Positions 33,938-44,739 of a stretch of 64,000 bases of DNA are shown here, in pieces. How positions within the stretch are numbered: the stretch's first letter is position 1; each line of letters opens with the position of its first letter. Source of the DNA: Opisthocomus hoazin (lineage: Eukaryota > Chordata > Aves > Opisthocomiformes > Opisthocomidae); NCBI RefSeq assembly GCF_030867145.1, contig NC_134417.1, positions 95,937,278 to 96,001,277 on the forward strand, in the 5' to 3' direction. The translations under genes were made by a program, and so were the position numbers. The notes beneath the pieces are model-generated. The model made no database searches, was not told the origin of the DNA, and saw only the letters and a program-made list of their open reading frames with translations.

Positions 33938-34845
33938 TTTGCCCTCCCAGCTGCGTTTGTGCTTCATTTGCATGGGGCAAGGGGCTTCGATAGAGCCCAG
34001 GGGAGGAGCGGACGGGCTGTGGGGCTGGGGCGACGGCTGTGGGGCTGGGGCGATGGCCCCCTGTTTCTGCTGGCCTGCAGCTGTGGGCTGGGACTGGAGG
34101 AGCCCCAGGTGTGGGCAGTGAGGGTGATGGCGAAGGCCCCTCCCTCTAATAGGGGGGCTGCTGGTGAAGGGGCCGGTGCTGCTTTGCTGCGGAGGAGCTG
34201 GTGCGAGCCAAGGGAGGAGCAGAGCCGTTACTGCACGTCACTGGGATGTGGCTGCAGCGAGGGAGCAGGTGAGCAGGTGGGGGGGTGGGCGAGTAACGGG
34301 TGGGTCCAGGGGAAAGCCCTCAGGAGGGCGGTGTTGCCTGCCGGGGGCGGCCGGGACAGCGGGACTCTGTCGGAAGCAAGGAGCGGCGAGGGTGCGGCGC
34401 CGTACCGGAGCCGGGTGGTGGGGGCTGTCCGGAGCTGCGCTGTGGAGCGTGGGGCTGCTATGGGGCTCGGGGGGTCTTCCGGGTGCGTCAGCGGGAGAGC
34501 ACGGTGTCCCCGCAAACGTAGGCACGGGGGAAGATGCCTATCGCGGTGTGGTGGGTGCTGCGGTCCGCTGGCGGGGGCTGGCGGTCGGCCGCGTTCGTTC
34601 CCCGGGGCAACCAGGGGAGGGGCGGTCTTCTGGCACCCGGCTCCCGGGCTGTGCTGACCAGGACAGGCCGGGAAGGTGCCGTTTCCACGGACTTGGCTGC
34701 CGGGCAGACGCATTGCTCTCGGTCACGTTGCGCTTGGTGCCGCCACGGACCCCGTTGCGCAGGACGAGCTGTATTTTGTTGCCGGTTTCGTGTGTTTTCT
34801 GGCAGGGTTCGCGGTGCGCGCGTTACCCGAAAAGTGGTTCAGCCG
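33938..34845 (+). promoter_or_regulatory. Degenerate CpG-island promoter remnant (G5)
   Basis: Follows the G4 poly(A) site as promoters do in the other copies. It has the donor-like GGGAGCAG|GTGAGC near 34,267, but the ZNF143-like elements are decayed and there is no ATGGCGGCGCC with NRF1 site. It is cut off by the GC minisatellite and the retroviral fragment. Confidence 0.5.
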
Positions 34846-34848
34846 CAG

Positions 34849-35062
34849 AACCCGGCGGCCGGGCAGGCGCGGTGGCGCCCGGCGGCCGGGCAGGCGCGGT
34901 GGCGCCCGGCGGCCGGGCAGGCGCGGTGGCGGCCGGGCAGGCGCGGTGGCGGCCGGGCAGGCGCGGTGGCGGCCGGGCAGGCGCGGTGGCGGCCGGGCAG
35001 GCGCGGTGGCGGCCGGGCAGGCGCGGTGGCGCCCGGCGGCCGGGCATGCGCGGTGGCGGCCG
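34849..35062. repeat. GC-rich 20-bp minisatellite
   Basis: Tandem GCGCGGTGGCGGCCGGGCAG units (20 bp) at 34,921-35,030, with 27-bp variants containing an extra GCCCGGC at both ends (34,867-34,920 and 35,021-35,050). Very CpG-dense. The GGGCAGGCGC phrase resembles a fragment of the neighbouring promoter, so it may have grown from it. Confidence 0.92.
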
Positions 35063-35089
35063 CCCGGCATCAGTAAACCAAACCTTCTC

Positions 35090-36480
35090 TAGTTTTTCAG
35101 AAAATGGAGGGGCAACTCATATAATGGGATGGAGGATCATTTTTGTACTTAAGGAGAAATTCTTCTTGTACAGTTAGTTTTTTGTGTATACCCTCAGATA
35201 CCTGGAAGATGGTACAATAATGTTCAATCTGTGCATACCGCTTTTGCACAGATGCATGGTGTGCCACCCCATCAGGGATTGGGGTTCTGGCCAAAATTGG
35301 TTTCATTATCTTAAAGGGGCCTCTAAGTATAATTGGCTGTTAGCAGATGATATGTTCTGCTTCCCGCAATGCAAATAGTCCCTTTTCCTGTTCTGTATAA
35401 CTTTTTTCTGCATCCTTAAACCTACGTGAATAAAATCCAATAGGCTTTGGGGGTCCCTCTGGCTCCTTTTGTCAAAGGTGGATTAACAGTCCTGACTGAG
35501 CAAATCTTCATTCAATCTGGATTGGGTCAGTGGGGTGAATAGGGCCTAAGGCTTGATAATTAGAGGCTGCAAATATTAATACTTGTAGGGCTTTTTCATG
35601 TACAGGAGTCCAGTCCCAAGAATCACCTTTTTGCAATAAATCATATAATGGTCTAGCTATTATGGAAAAATCGGGAATATGTTTTCACCAGAAAACCAAG
35701 GTTCCTAACACTTACTGCAATTCTCGTTTTGAGGTAGGTATTCATATTTGGTCTAACGTTGTCAGAGTCTCATCAGGAATACACACAGATCCACCTTTCT
35801 ACCAGATCCCTAAGAATTTTACCTCGAGGGGCAGGAGGTTGTACCTTTTCTGGTGAAATCTGCAGACCTAGCCCTTCTAGGTGTTTAATGACTGTGGCCT
35901 GCGCTTTGTGAACTGATGCTGCTTGCTTCCCCCCCCATTAACACATTGTCTATATACTGATAGATTTTGACCTCCTTATCCAGAGGGATTTTTTCTAATT
36001 CCCTCGCTAGGGCATGGTGTGCTAGGGTAGGGGAGTGTTTAAGTCCTTGGGACAACCCAGTGAATGTATATTGTTGTCCTTTCCAAGTGAAAGCAAAGTG
36101 GGTTTGATGTTCAGGTTGAAGGGGAACCATGAAAAACATGTCTTTAACATCAATAGTTGCTAAAATTGGGTGGCATGTTCCTAAATGAGGTCGGCTATGT
36201 AAGGCACAGCAGTGGTTAATGGTCCTGTATTAGCATTTAAACGGCGATAATTGATTGTTAGCTGCCACTTCCCATTTGATTTTTGCACTGGCCAGACCGG
36301 GGAATTGTAAGGTGAGTGGGTGGGAACTATAACTCCTTGTTCCTGCAGTTCTGCTGGTACGGGTGCTATGCCTTCCCTGGCTCCTAATGGCAAACAATAC
36401 AGTTTTACATTAGTTAATTTGGAGGAGGGAAGAGGATGGGCTGGGACTAGAAGCTGCAGATTTAATTTAGCTACTCCAAA
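35090..36480 (-). pseudogene. pol: Endogenous retrovirus pol fragment, decayed
   Basis: Minus-strand frames at 36393-36181 and 36139-35885 read as the fingers/palm of a retroviral reverse transcriptase. The conserved SPYNSPVWPV block comes first, then the LPQG-type block, here LSQG. The catalytic YxDD motif appears as YIDN, so the second Asp is lost. Stops and frameshifts separate the pieces. Downstream, 35306-35097 resembles the RNase H region of the same polyprotein. No LTRs, gag or env flank it. An old non-functional copy; class uncertain. Confidence 0.85.
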
Positions 36481-37330
36481 TGTCCAAGTGAGCTGGGTGG
36501 CAGCAAGGAGCAGCGTGGGGCGGGTGACTTCTCACAAGAGCAATGGTGATTTTGTGCCTCTTGGTATGTTAGGTACCAGAAGCAATAATGGCCGTGGCGT
36601 CGGAGTCTGGAATGAGCAGGTGAGCAGAGCACCGCAGCACTCTTGAGGCGGCGGCCTTTGTAGAAGAGGCTGGCGTTGGCTGCTGTGACGCTTACTGTCA
36701 GCAGTGTGTGAGGGTGTGTTTTTTTGTTTTTTATTTTATTTTTTTTGCAGATGACGATGCGGAACCAGGCGACTGCAGGAGCATCCCGGTTAGCCAATGT
36801 CTTTTTTTTTGTTGACGATGGGTGGATTCTGACCTCTGTCCTTCTGAAAGCGAAGTTGAGGGGCAGGGGCTGGGAGGAGAGGACAAGGTTGGGAATTACA
36901 GGGAAGGGTTGTGAAGTTAGCGTAAGGGAGAGGGCTGCTTGGGAGCGGGCCCCTTTGGGCAGGCGAAGGGACCAGGTTTCATTGCAGCACGACACTCATG
37001 TGTGCTGGGCAGGGCATTTCCAGCCTGTGTCTGTAGTTTTGTGTTGTTTGTGTGGTCTGTCTTCTGTGCCGTAGACCCTCCCTGGGTCTCGACGTCCTCG
37101 TTGCTCTTTGCACTCAAGGAGCTCGTTATGCACATCAGGCACCATCCCTAGTGTCTCGAAGGCATGTACGTGTCGGCATAGTGCCCAGCAGGTGCTTCTT
37201 TTCTGGTGTTGTGTGGCAGGGCTGGGCAGTTCCTGTCTCTGTCTTATCACATACCTTCCTCACGTCTTGATGTCTCCATAGCCCTTTGTGATCAGCAGGC
37301 ACCTCGGCAGCTCTCCCAAGAGTCTTGAGT
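36481..37330 (+). repeat. Exon cassette 1 (partial)
   Basis: Shares with the other cassettes a 47-bp splice-bounded segment D (36573-36619, acceptor TGTTAG, donor GCAG|GTGAGC) and an acceptor followed by ATGACGATGCGGAACC (from 36751). It also shares a conserved tail containing CCTTTGGGCAGG and a phrase about a GTTATGCACATCAGGC-like segment. Its left part is cut by the retroviral fragment. Confidence 0.65.
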
Positions 37331-37499
37331 GCATCTCCTCATGGGCATAGCTCTGGTCAAGCCCTTTTCATCCTGCAATTATGTTTTGCTGCTACTACTG
37401 TGGTGATTGCACTGCTGCCGTGACACCGCTGCTCTTGTGATGCCGCCACTGTTGCTTTTGTGCCACCGAGGCCTCTGTGATGCTGCTGCCACCATGATG

Positions 37500-37985
37500 T
37501 TGCTGCAATAATACAATTTCTCGAATGTCTAGTGCATTTAAAATGTTCTTTCTCTGCGTCATTTATTCCCTTAGGTTTTTTTTAATTATTTCTTGTATTT
37601 CCTTAGTACTGTCACTTTTAAAATTTTTTTCCTAAGTCCTCACTTTAGTTTATTGTCTATTTTTAATTTTTTCCTCATTTCTGTACTCCCCGTTGCTTTT
37701 AAAATTTTGTCTACTTTTATCCCTTTTGCTGTGTTTATTTGTCCACCTTTATTTTTTAATTATTTCTTGCCTTTCCTTAGTGCCCTTGCTTTTTAAAATA
37801 TCTTTCTACGTCTCTGTTATCTCTTTTTCGTAAGTACTTCCTTCCCTAATGCGCATTGCTTTTTAAATGTTCTTCATATGCCTACCTTTTTCTTTTCAAA
37901 GTATTTATTTTTAGTTATTTCTTCTCTTTCTCTCTTGTCCCCACTTTTTAGATTTTATTCTATGTTTCCATTTTAGTTCACCATC
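37500..37985. repeat. T-rich degenerate monomer array
   Basis: Phrases such as CTTTTAAAATTTT, CCTTAGTGCCCTTGC and TTTAGTTTATTGTC recur every ~80-90 bp. Same family as 56.7-64.0 kb. It precedes the compact locus copy, as the T-rich array before 60.7 kb does. Confidence 0.75.
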
Positions 37986-37999
37986 CCAGTTTTTCAATT

Positions 38000-39010
38000 T
38001 TCTCCTCTATTTTTTCCACAGCAAGTGGCTGTGGTGGTGTCCAGGGGAGGGGGTGATGATGGCCCCTGTTTCCAATGGGCTCCATTTGTGGGCTGGGGCA
38101 GCCCAGGTGGGACCCGTGAGGATGGGGCTGGGCCAAGATGTTCAAAAGGCTGCAGGTGGGGATGGGCCAGGGTAGCCCGGGGTGCAGCTGGTGAGGTGAG
38201 GATGGGGCTGCCTCTGCTATGCCAAGGGGCTCTGGCTGGGGAGGTGGCTGCCCCGGGCATGCCTGCCTGCAGGAGCTGGCTGGGGAGCAAATTGAAGGGG
38301 GCTCTGCAGGCAATGGGGGGTTCCAGCAAGGACCGGCTGGCCTCCGTGGCGAGGCAGGATTGCTCCCAGCCATCCCCGACGGACCACACCAGCAGCACAC
38401 GGCTCCGGGGAGCTAGGTGCCTCCATGGGCTGCGTGTGTGAGCTGCCATGTGTCCGGGAAGCTTCGTGGGAAAGAAGTGTCGAGGCACCTGCTGCCTGCT
38501 CCTGAGGGGTGAGAGTCGGGCAGCCGGCACTGCAGATGAGGAAGGTGGCAGAGGCAGCGAGAGAAGCCTTGGGGCAGTGAAAGTCTCATGCCAGTGCCAG
38601 GAGCTGTGGTGAGTCATGTGTCTGGGCCTATCCCTGCCACGCTTCTCCAGATCTCTGCCTGTCCCTGCCTCCATCTTCTTTTTGGGCTCTCTGGCTCCCC
38701 AAAATTTTTTGCTCTTCTGCCAACGTTGCCCTGTATCTTGTCGCCTTCTACGTTTTCTTTCTATGTCTCTCCCTTTCTGGCTCCCCACCTGCTATTGTTT
38801 CACTCTTCCCATACAGCCTTCTTCCCCCTTTCTTGGGAAAATTGCAGTTCTAGGTCTCCCTTTACCCAGTGACCTGTGTCTGTATTCAGTGACCGCCTCT
38901 GCTCTACGCCGTGTCGCTGCTCCGATGTCCTTTCCCTTGGGCCGTCTATCCAGCTCCCTCTCCCCATGTTTAAATTCTTACCCATGTGACCTGTACCCCA
39001 TTGCTTTCTA
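38000..39010 (+). repeat. Old compact copy of the gene locus (promoter and exon C)
   Basis: Aligns with 60,690-61,660. The 5' part resembles the CpG-island module (TGGGCTCC..TGTGGGCTGGGGC). Near 38,508-38,608 is a diverged exon C (GAGGAAGG, GAGAGAAGC, AGTCTC, GAGCTGTG|GTGAGT). The gene-sized introns are missing and CpG has decayed. No open frame of note. Confidence 0.62.
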
Positions 39011-39109
39011 AATTTTCTGTCTGTGCCTACATTCAACTCATTCCCTGTCCGTGTGTTTTATTTCTTCCTGCCTGTCCTCTACTTTGTCGCTTTTAAAATT
39101 TTTTTTTTT

Positions 39110-39480
39110 CAATGTCTTCATCTATTGAGTTTGCTGAGCCTATTTACGTCTTGGCTAAGTGATGTAAAGGATGGATTGTGCGCATATAATCCCTTAGACA
39201 AATGGTTTACCGAGTCCGGGGCAAAGCCTGGATCCAGCTGCACCTAGACTCCTCTCTGAGAAGGAGTTTAGAATGCAAGGGGGTCCATTCTGAATCTCAT
39301 GGCTCCACGGAAGGGTATCCATGACAGTTTTGTTCGACCCTGTCTTCTACGCAATAGATAATGCAGTGTACTTTGCCATTGAAGCTTGTTGAACCACTGT
39401 CGCATGTACTATCAAATTTTGTTAAATTGCTGTTATATATCAAGAAACATTTTGTTGCTTCTCTGTTATGAATGCGGCGC
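39110..39480. other. Unidentified island, possibly a retroviral scrap
   Basis: Balanced base composition unlike the flanking arrays, with no repeats in this window. Phrases such as GAAGGAGTTTAGAATGC and TTGCTGTTATATATCAAG are not recognised with certainty. No ORF worth naming. Confidence 0.3.
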
Positions 39481-39499
39481 ATCATTCCATCTGTGATAT

Positions 39500-41050
39500 C
39501 TGCCTACTTTTTTTGCCTTTGTTCTCTTTAATTTCTTCTCTTGCTTCTTTGCCATCACTCTTTAGATTGTCTTTCTCTGTTTTAGTTACCCATCACTGTT
39601 TTTTCTCTCTGATTCAGATGGAACCCTTCCTCAGGATTCCTCTGTGCCCCAGAGCTCTCTTGCCTTATTCACTGCCATCTAGCATGTCTCCATTCAGTTG
39701 CTCGTCCCCTGAGGACATCTGTACATTGCTGGAACACCTTCTGGAGTTTTGCATCTTGTCCCAGAGCCACTCTGTCTCTCTCTCTCTCGCGCTCAGAACC
39801 CTTCCCCTGTTGTCATTGTACTTCCCAAGGCCATCCTCGTGCCCAGCAGCATTCCTTTGTCTCTGTAGCACACTTTGCACCCTTCTGTCTCCCTAAGAAC
39901 CTTTCCTGATGCCATCTTTCATCTCCAGAACACTCTTGTTGTCCTCTACCTGAGGACATCTGTAGTCTGTTCAAATCCCCTCTGGACTACTTCATTGTGT
40001 CCTCAAGCTGCCTTTTGTCTGTCCCTCTCGGAACCCCTCTGTTACCATCACGTCATGTAGTGCTTCAGGTGGGGCCATCTTTTAGCCACAGAATGCTCGT
40101 TTGTTGCTCTACGCTCTCTAGGATTCCTGTATTCAGTCCTCAGCCACCTCAGACCATATGTACTCTGCTCAGATGGTCACCCGAGTTCCTCTTTGTGATT
40201 CCCAAGCCTTCCTGTGTCCAACAGCACCCCACCCCTCAACACCCCTCTTCTCACAGTCCCGATGCTTCCCCGAGACATTCCTTGATCTCCACAGCACCTT
40301 GTAACACTTCATCTCCCTTTCCATCTCTCTTGTTCTGTCCTTTTTGTTCTTTGTTACAAGCGCTCCTTTATCTTTTTCCCTGCCATAGTGAGTGTCTCAG
40401 TTCGGTTCCTCTCTGTTATCTCTAGTTTGCCTAGATGCCCTCCTGAGACTCCGAGGCCCTCACTGTGTCTCCATGACTTCTTTTCTTACCCTGCCCCCTC
40501 CTAATTCTTCTGCTCTGTAGAACAATGTCTTCTGAGTCCTTTCTTGTACTCCGCAGCACTCTTGTAGCACTTTAGCTCTCTTTTGGTTTTATCTGTTTGT
40601 GCTCTTCAGAGCGCTCTTATCTTACTCTTTGCTATTTAGCATGCCTTTGTCCAGCCTCCCTGCCCCCGATGACATCTGTACTTTGTTGAAATCCCCTTTG
40701 GAGTTCCTCCTTGTCATCTCTGAGGCCTCTTTGGTCTCAGGTCTCCTCTGCTCCCTTTGCTGAGCTCTCGCAACACATTGCCTATGCCTTAGAGCCCTGT
40801 TTTTGCTTGTGAGGGCACTTTGCACCCCTCTTTTCCCCTCAGAACCCTTCCCGAGTCTGCATCCATTACCCCAGTTCATCTTTCTGTCCTCTCATCCATT
40901 TGGTACTCCTTGATTCAGTCCCCAGACAACATCTGTCCTTTGTTCAATTCTCTTTTGAGCTCACAGCATCCCTGAGATCTCATTGGTCTCTTGGGACCGC
41001 TATAATCCATGTGACGATGCCTCCCGTTCTACCGGAATGTTTTCTAAAGC
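39500..41050. repeat. Degenerate long-period tandem repeat
   Basis: A phrase like GAGGACATCTGTACTTTG followed by CAAATCCCCTCTGGA recurs near 39,713, 39,950, 40,146, 40,664 and 40,922, often followed by AGAACCCTTCC or AGCACTCTTG phrases. The spacing is about 200-260 bp, with one missing copy. C/T-biased; no gene. Confidence 0.6.
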
Positions 41051-43040
41051 CATCTTAGTGCCCTAGAGCAGTATTTTTGTTTTTTGTCTTGTTGTATGTT
41101 TCTGTTTGGTATCTGGTACTGCAAAGATGTGCATCGTCAGCTCAGATCTCTTCAGTTTTGCAGAGAAGGCGATAGCCTTCATCTCTTTTTATTGACACAT
41201 CTCCCATGGTGGTTCTTTGTTGTGTTCTGCAATTTAATTTGTTCTATCTACTAAGGTGTTAATTAGGCCACTTCATGTAATTTTCTGATATGTTTCTTAT
41301 ATTTCCATGGGTTTTTTCTGTTTTCTGTCCTTTGGGACTCATCTAGTTCTCTTAAGTCAGTCAGTCAGAGAGGCTTTCAAGGTGGCTCTGAACCATCGGC
41401 TATTTAGAGTAAATAATTTACTTTGCAACCAGAGTTACTATATTCTTACAGGATCTAATTCTGCTTTGTCATTCAGTCCTATCTGGAAAATACTTCTGGT
41501 GGAATTTAGGTAGCATGGGTGGTCTTGCTAGAAATTAAAAGTAAGCCTGTAGCATTTTGGGTGTTTTATAGGAAAAGTAAGCACATACATTTTGATAATA
41601 ATATTGTTACTGCATTTAATGAACTACTTTCTTGTGTAGCTTAGTAGGACAGCTATCTTTTTCTGTCTACACCCCAGACAAATGAGGTTTAACTACTTAT
41701 TAGGTCACGTTGGTGATGCAACAGAGATAGTTATAGTAAAAGAGCAGGCATTGTTGTTTTCGGTAAGGGTCAATTTCTCTCGTCGAGGCTTTGTACGCTT
41801 TAAATTTAAAGCAGATGAGAAAACTTACTGCTGCTCCTCTGGCCGCCTTAATGTCTTTTGGTGGTTCATCCCTCCCCTTTCCCAGGGGACTGTGGGAAGG
41901 GTGGTGGGCGAGGCTCGGAGTATATGACCCCCAGCCTCTGATCAGGGAGCTCATTCTGCTTCTGGCTTTCTTTGGTCTTAGTGCTCTGCTGTTCCTTCAG
42001 TTGATTACAACTTTTGAGCTGTCTAAGCTACCCAGGGAGATGTGTTTTGATATTTAGAGAAGCAGGGGTGTCTGTTTGAGGTAAGACGTTCAGGACGAGT
42101 CAAGGCTCAGCAGCAGATCTAGTAGAGAATATATTTATCTGCACCTTTTTTTTCAGGTCAGTAATTTTTAATGGAGCATTTAGGGGTGGCAAGATTGTTT
42201 AAGAATAGATTGTTCTTTTTATTCTAGGTGCATTACACTTTCCTGGAACTCCTGACTTGATTGAAGATGGAACGTTGGTTTTTTCACTAGTTTTGCTCTA
42301 TACTGTGTAACTTGCTGGCATCGCATCTCTTAGTTGGACTGATGATGAGATTATCTTGCAGGGGTTAAGGTGAGCATCTTGTATGCATCTGTATAGAGAT
42401 TGAGCATTTCTCAAGAAAGTGGCAAGGACATAAGGCCTATAGTATCTTTCAGAGTATGGGACAGCTCATTGCCTTTCCCGATTGCTCAGAGGACTCTGTT
42501 GTCCCTTGAAACTTTGCAGCTCAAGGCAGGCCCCTCATAGATTGTAAACATCGGGGTTTCACTTACTCTGTGGGCCTGTAGCAAAGCCCCAAGGCTGCGG
42601 GAAGGCGTAAGGTGGGAGATGCCTGCAGAACGCAGGGTGTGGCTCAGAGGAACAGCTCCTGAGGAGCGGCCGATGCGGGGGGGTTCAGGGGTGCAAATAC
42701 TGGGAAGGAGCAGTCAGGAGGCTGTGGGGTTCCTTCCTTGACAGTTCAGGAGCAGAGAAGGGGATTCTAAACTTTTGAGACCGGGGGATGGTTGAGGAAG
42801 GGAGGAGGGTTCATGAGCCTCTCTCAGTTTAATTTTGCAGTCACAATTGGATGTCAATGAGGTCTGTTTGGTTTAAGTCTCCCTGTAGCTGACAGGGAGT
42901 TATGACACAGTCACAAGAGATGAAGTGTGAATTCTCTGGGCCTCAGCATCTCCAGATAGAGGACTGAATGTCAGGCCTTTGAATCTCAAAGGTGTTAAGG
43001 CTTGTATGTGAAGAGCTTAGTGTTCTTTTGTGTTTGTTTT
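41051..43040. other. No gene recognised; unique-looking sequence
   Basis: About 2 kb of ordinary composition with no strong repeats, no long frames and no LTR or LINE signature that I recognise. It may be intronic sequence of the cassette locus. The last part (after ~43,020, TTTTAATGGCAGGCTGTAG) is shared with 44,770 and so belongs to the next cassette. Confidence 0.5.
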
Positions 43041-44640
43041 TTTTAATGGCAGGCTGTAGTTGGACTCTAGGTGGCGTTCTTGAATGGAAACAAGACCTTT
43101 GGAATTGTTAAGTTATTGGTCAGCATTGGGGTGACTTCTACAATATGTTTTTTGCAGATGAAGAGAAACGAGCCATGCGCCAAAGGGCGAGGGAGGAGAG
43201 GGGAGCAGAGCGTCGCAAGAACGTGGGTTTACATGTGGTGTGAGAGGGCAGACGTGCTTTTAGGTTTTGATTTTTCTTTTTAATTTTGAAGGTGCCAAGC
43301 AATGAGTGAATCGGGGATATGGGCACCGGAGGCGACTCGGGCAAGGTGAGCCACGACCAGTGGCCTGAAGTAGCAGCTGTGGGCTGGGTTGGTGTCTAAG
43401 AGCAAAGAATCCTGCGGCAACTCAGTGAGGTGCTTCTCTTTTGGTTTTGCAGGGGCTGCACGGGCCGCTTTTGGCATTGGACAACTGTTTGAGGTGAGCT
43501 GGGGTGGTAGAGAGGAGGAGCATGGGGCAGGTGAGTTCATAAGCACAATGGTAGTTTTGTGTCTCTTGGTATCTTAGGTAGCAGAACCAATGAAGGCTAC
43601 AGCATCCAACTCTGGAATGAGAAGGTGAGTGGAGCATCCTGGTGCTTCTGAGGAGGGGGTTGTTGTGGAAGAGGTTGGCATTGGTCAATGTGATATGGTC
43701 ATCACTGTTTGTGGGGTGTGGTTGCTTTCTTATTTTTTTTTTCAGATGACAAAGTGGAACCTGTTGACTGCAGTAGCCAATGTGTTTTTTATTAGGGATG
43801 GATTCTGATCCCTGCCCGTCTGAAAGCTAAGTTGAGGGACAGGGGCTGGGGAGGGTCTGGAGGGAGGGGAACAAGGTTGGGAGGTGTTGTGAAGTTAGTG
43901 TAGGGGACAGGACTGTGCAGGAACAGGTCCCTTTGGGCAGGTAAAGGAAGCAGTTTACTCTTGCACAACACTGTGTATGCAAGGGAGGGCAGTTCCAGCC
44001 TGTGTCTGTGGTGGTGTCGTTTGCGTAGTCTGTCTTCTCTGCCTTAGACCTTCCTCAGGTCTCAATGTCCTCTTTGCACTCAAGGAGGGCATTGTGCATC
44101 TCGGGTGCCATCCCTAGCATCTCAAATAGCTTTACTCATCATTACAGTGCCAACTGGGACCTTCTTTGCTTGTGTTACAAGTGTAAAGCATGGATAAGTC
44201 TTGCATCTCAGAAGCTTATGCTCTGTCTGCTTCTGCAACATTGTTCCAGGCTGGGACAGCACCTCTGATCTTGAGCAGTCTCTTTTTAGTCATCTTTTCT
44301 GAGATATCTTCCTGGCATCCCAGACTTCTTAGGTCTTTAGGAAAGGCATTGTGCGCACACTTCATCCGAGTTGCAGATAGATCTTTTTGTCGCAGTTCAT
44401 AGCATTTGACTTTTCTCAGGCTGCCACAGATTCTTACTTGTGGCCCCCTAGGTCTTCTTGCCCAATGGCATCTCTGGTCCGGGAGTTGTGCTTTTTAGAG
44501 TTTTTTATGTCTCTGCGTCACACTGTTGGTCTTGTTTGTCTGCAGCGTCTGTGCATGTTTGTCTGGATTAGAGCTGCTCTACCTGGGGGTATAGCAGTGA
44601 CAGCAAGCAAAAGAATAACAATAAGATCCTATGGCTAACA
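43041..44640 (+). repeat. Exon cassette 2
   Basis: Splice-bounded segments: A 43158-43222 (acceptor TTTTTTGCAG, donor-like AAC|GTGGGT), C 43453-43493 (41 bp, acceptor GGTTTTGCAG, donor GAG|GTGAGC), D 43578-43624 (47 bp, acceptor ATCTTAG, donor AAG|GTGAGT), and an acceptor at 43745 before ATGACAAAGTGGAACC. C read in its third frame is open (AARAAFGIGQLFE) and joins D as VAEPMKATAS. No frame passes from D into the next segment. Product unknown. Confidence 0.62.
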
Positions 44641-44739
44641 TGTAGATAACCCTAGACTTCATAGGCAAAAGTTGTAGAGTCCATTTCTGAGCCAAGTAGC
44701 CCTATATGCAGTGGGCAAGGAGAGTTATTTCTGTAGCGC

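Noticed and set aside
34849-35062. CRISPR-like array
   Set aside because: Direct tandem 20-bp units without spacers in a eukaryotic genome; a minisatellite.
35885-36393. A functional retroviral reverse transcriptase
   Set aside because: Interrupted by stops and frameshifts, with the catalytic motif changed to YIDN, and no LTRs or other genes; a relic.
41051-43040. Possible coding exons near 41,680-42,060
   Set aside because: Open frames of 80-88 codons occur on both strands with no splice sites, no similarity among cassettes and no recognisable motif.
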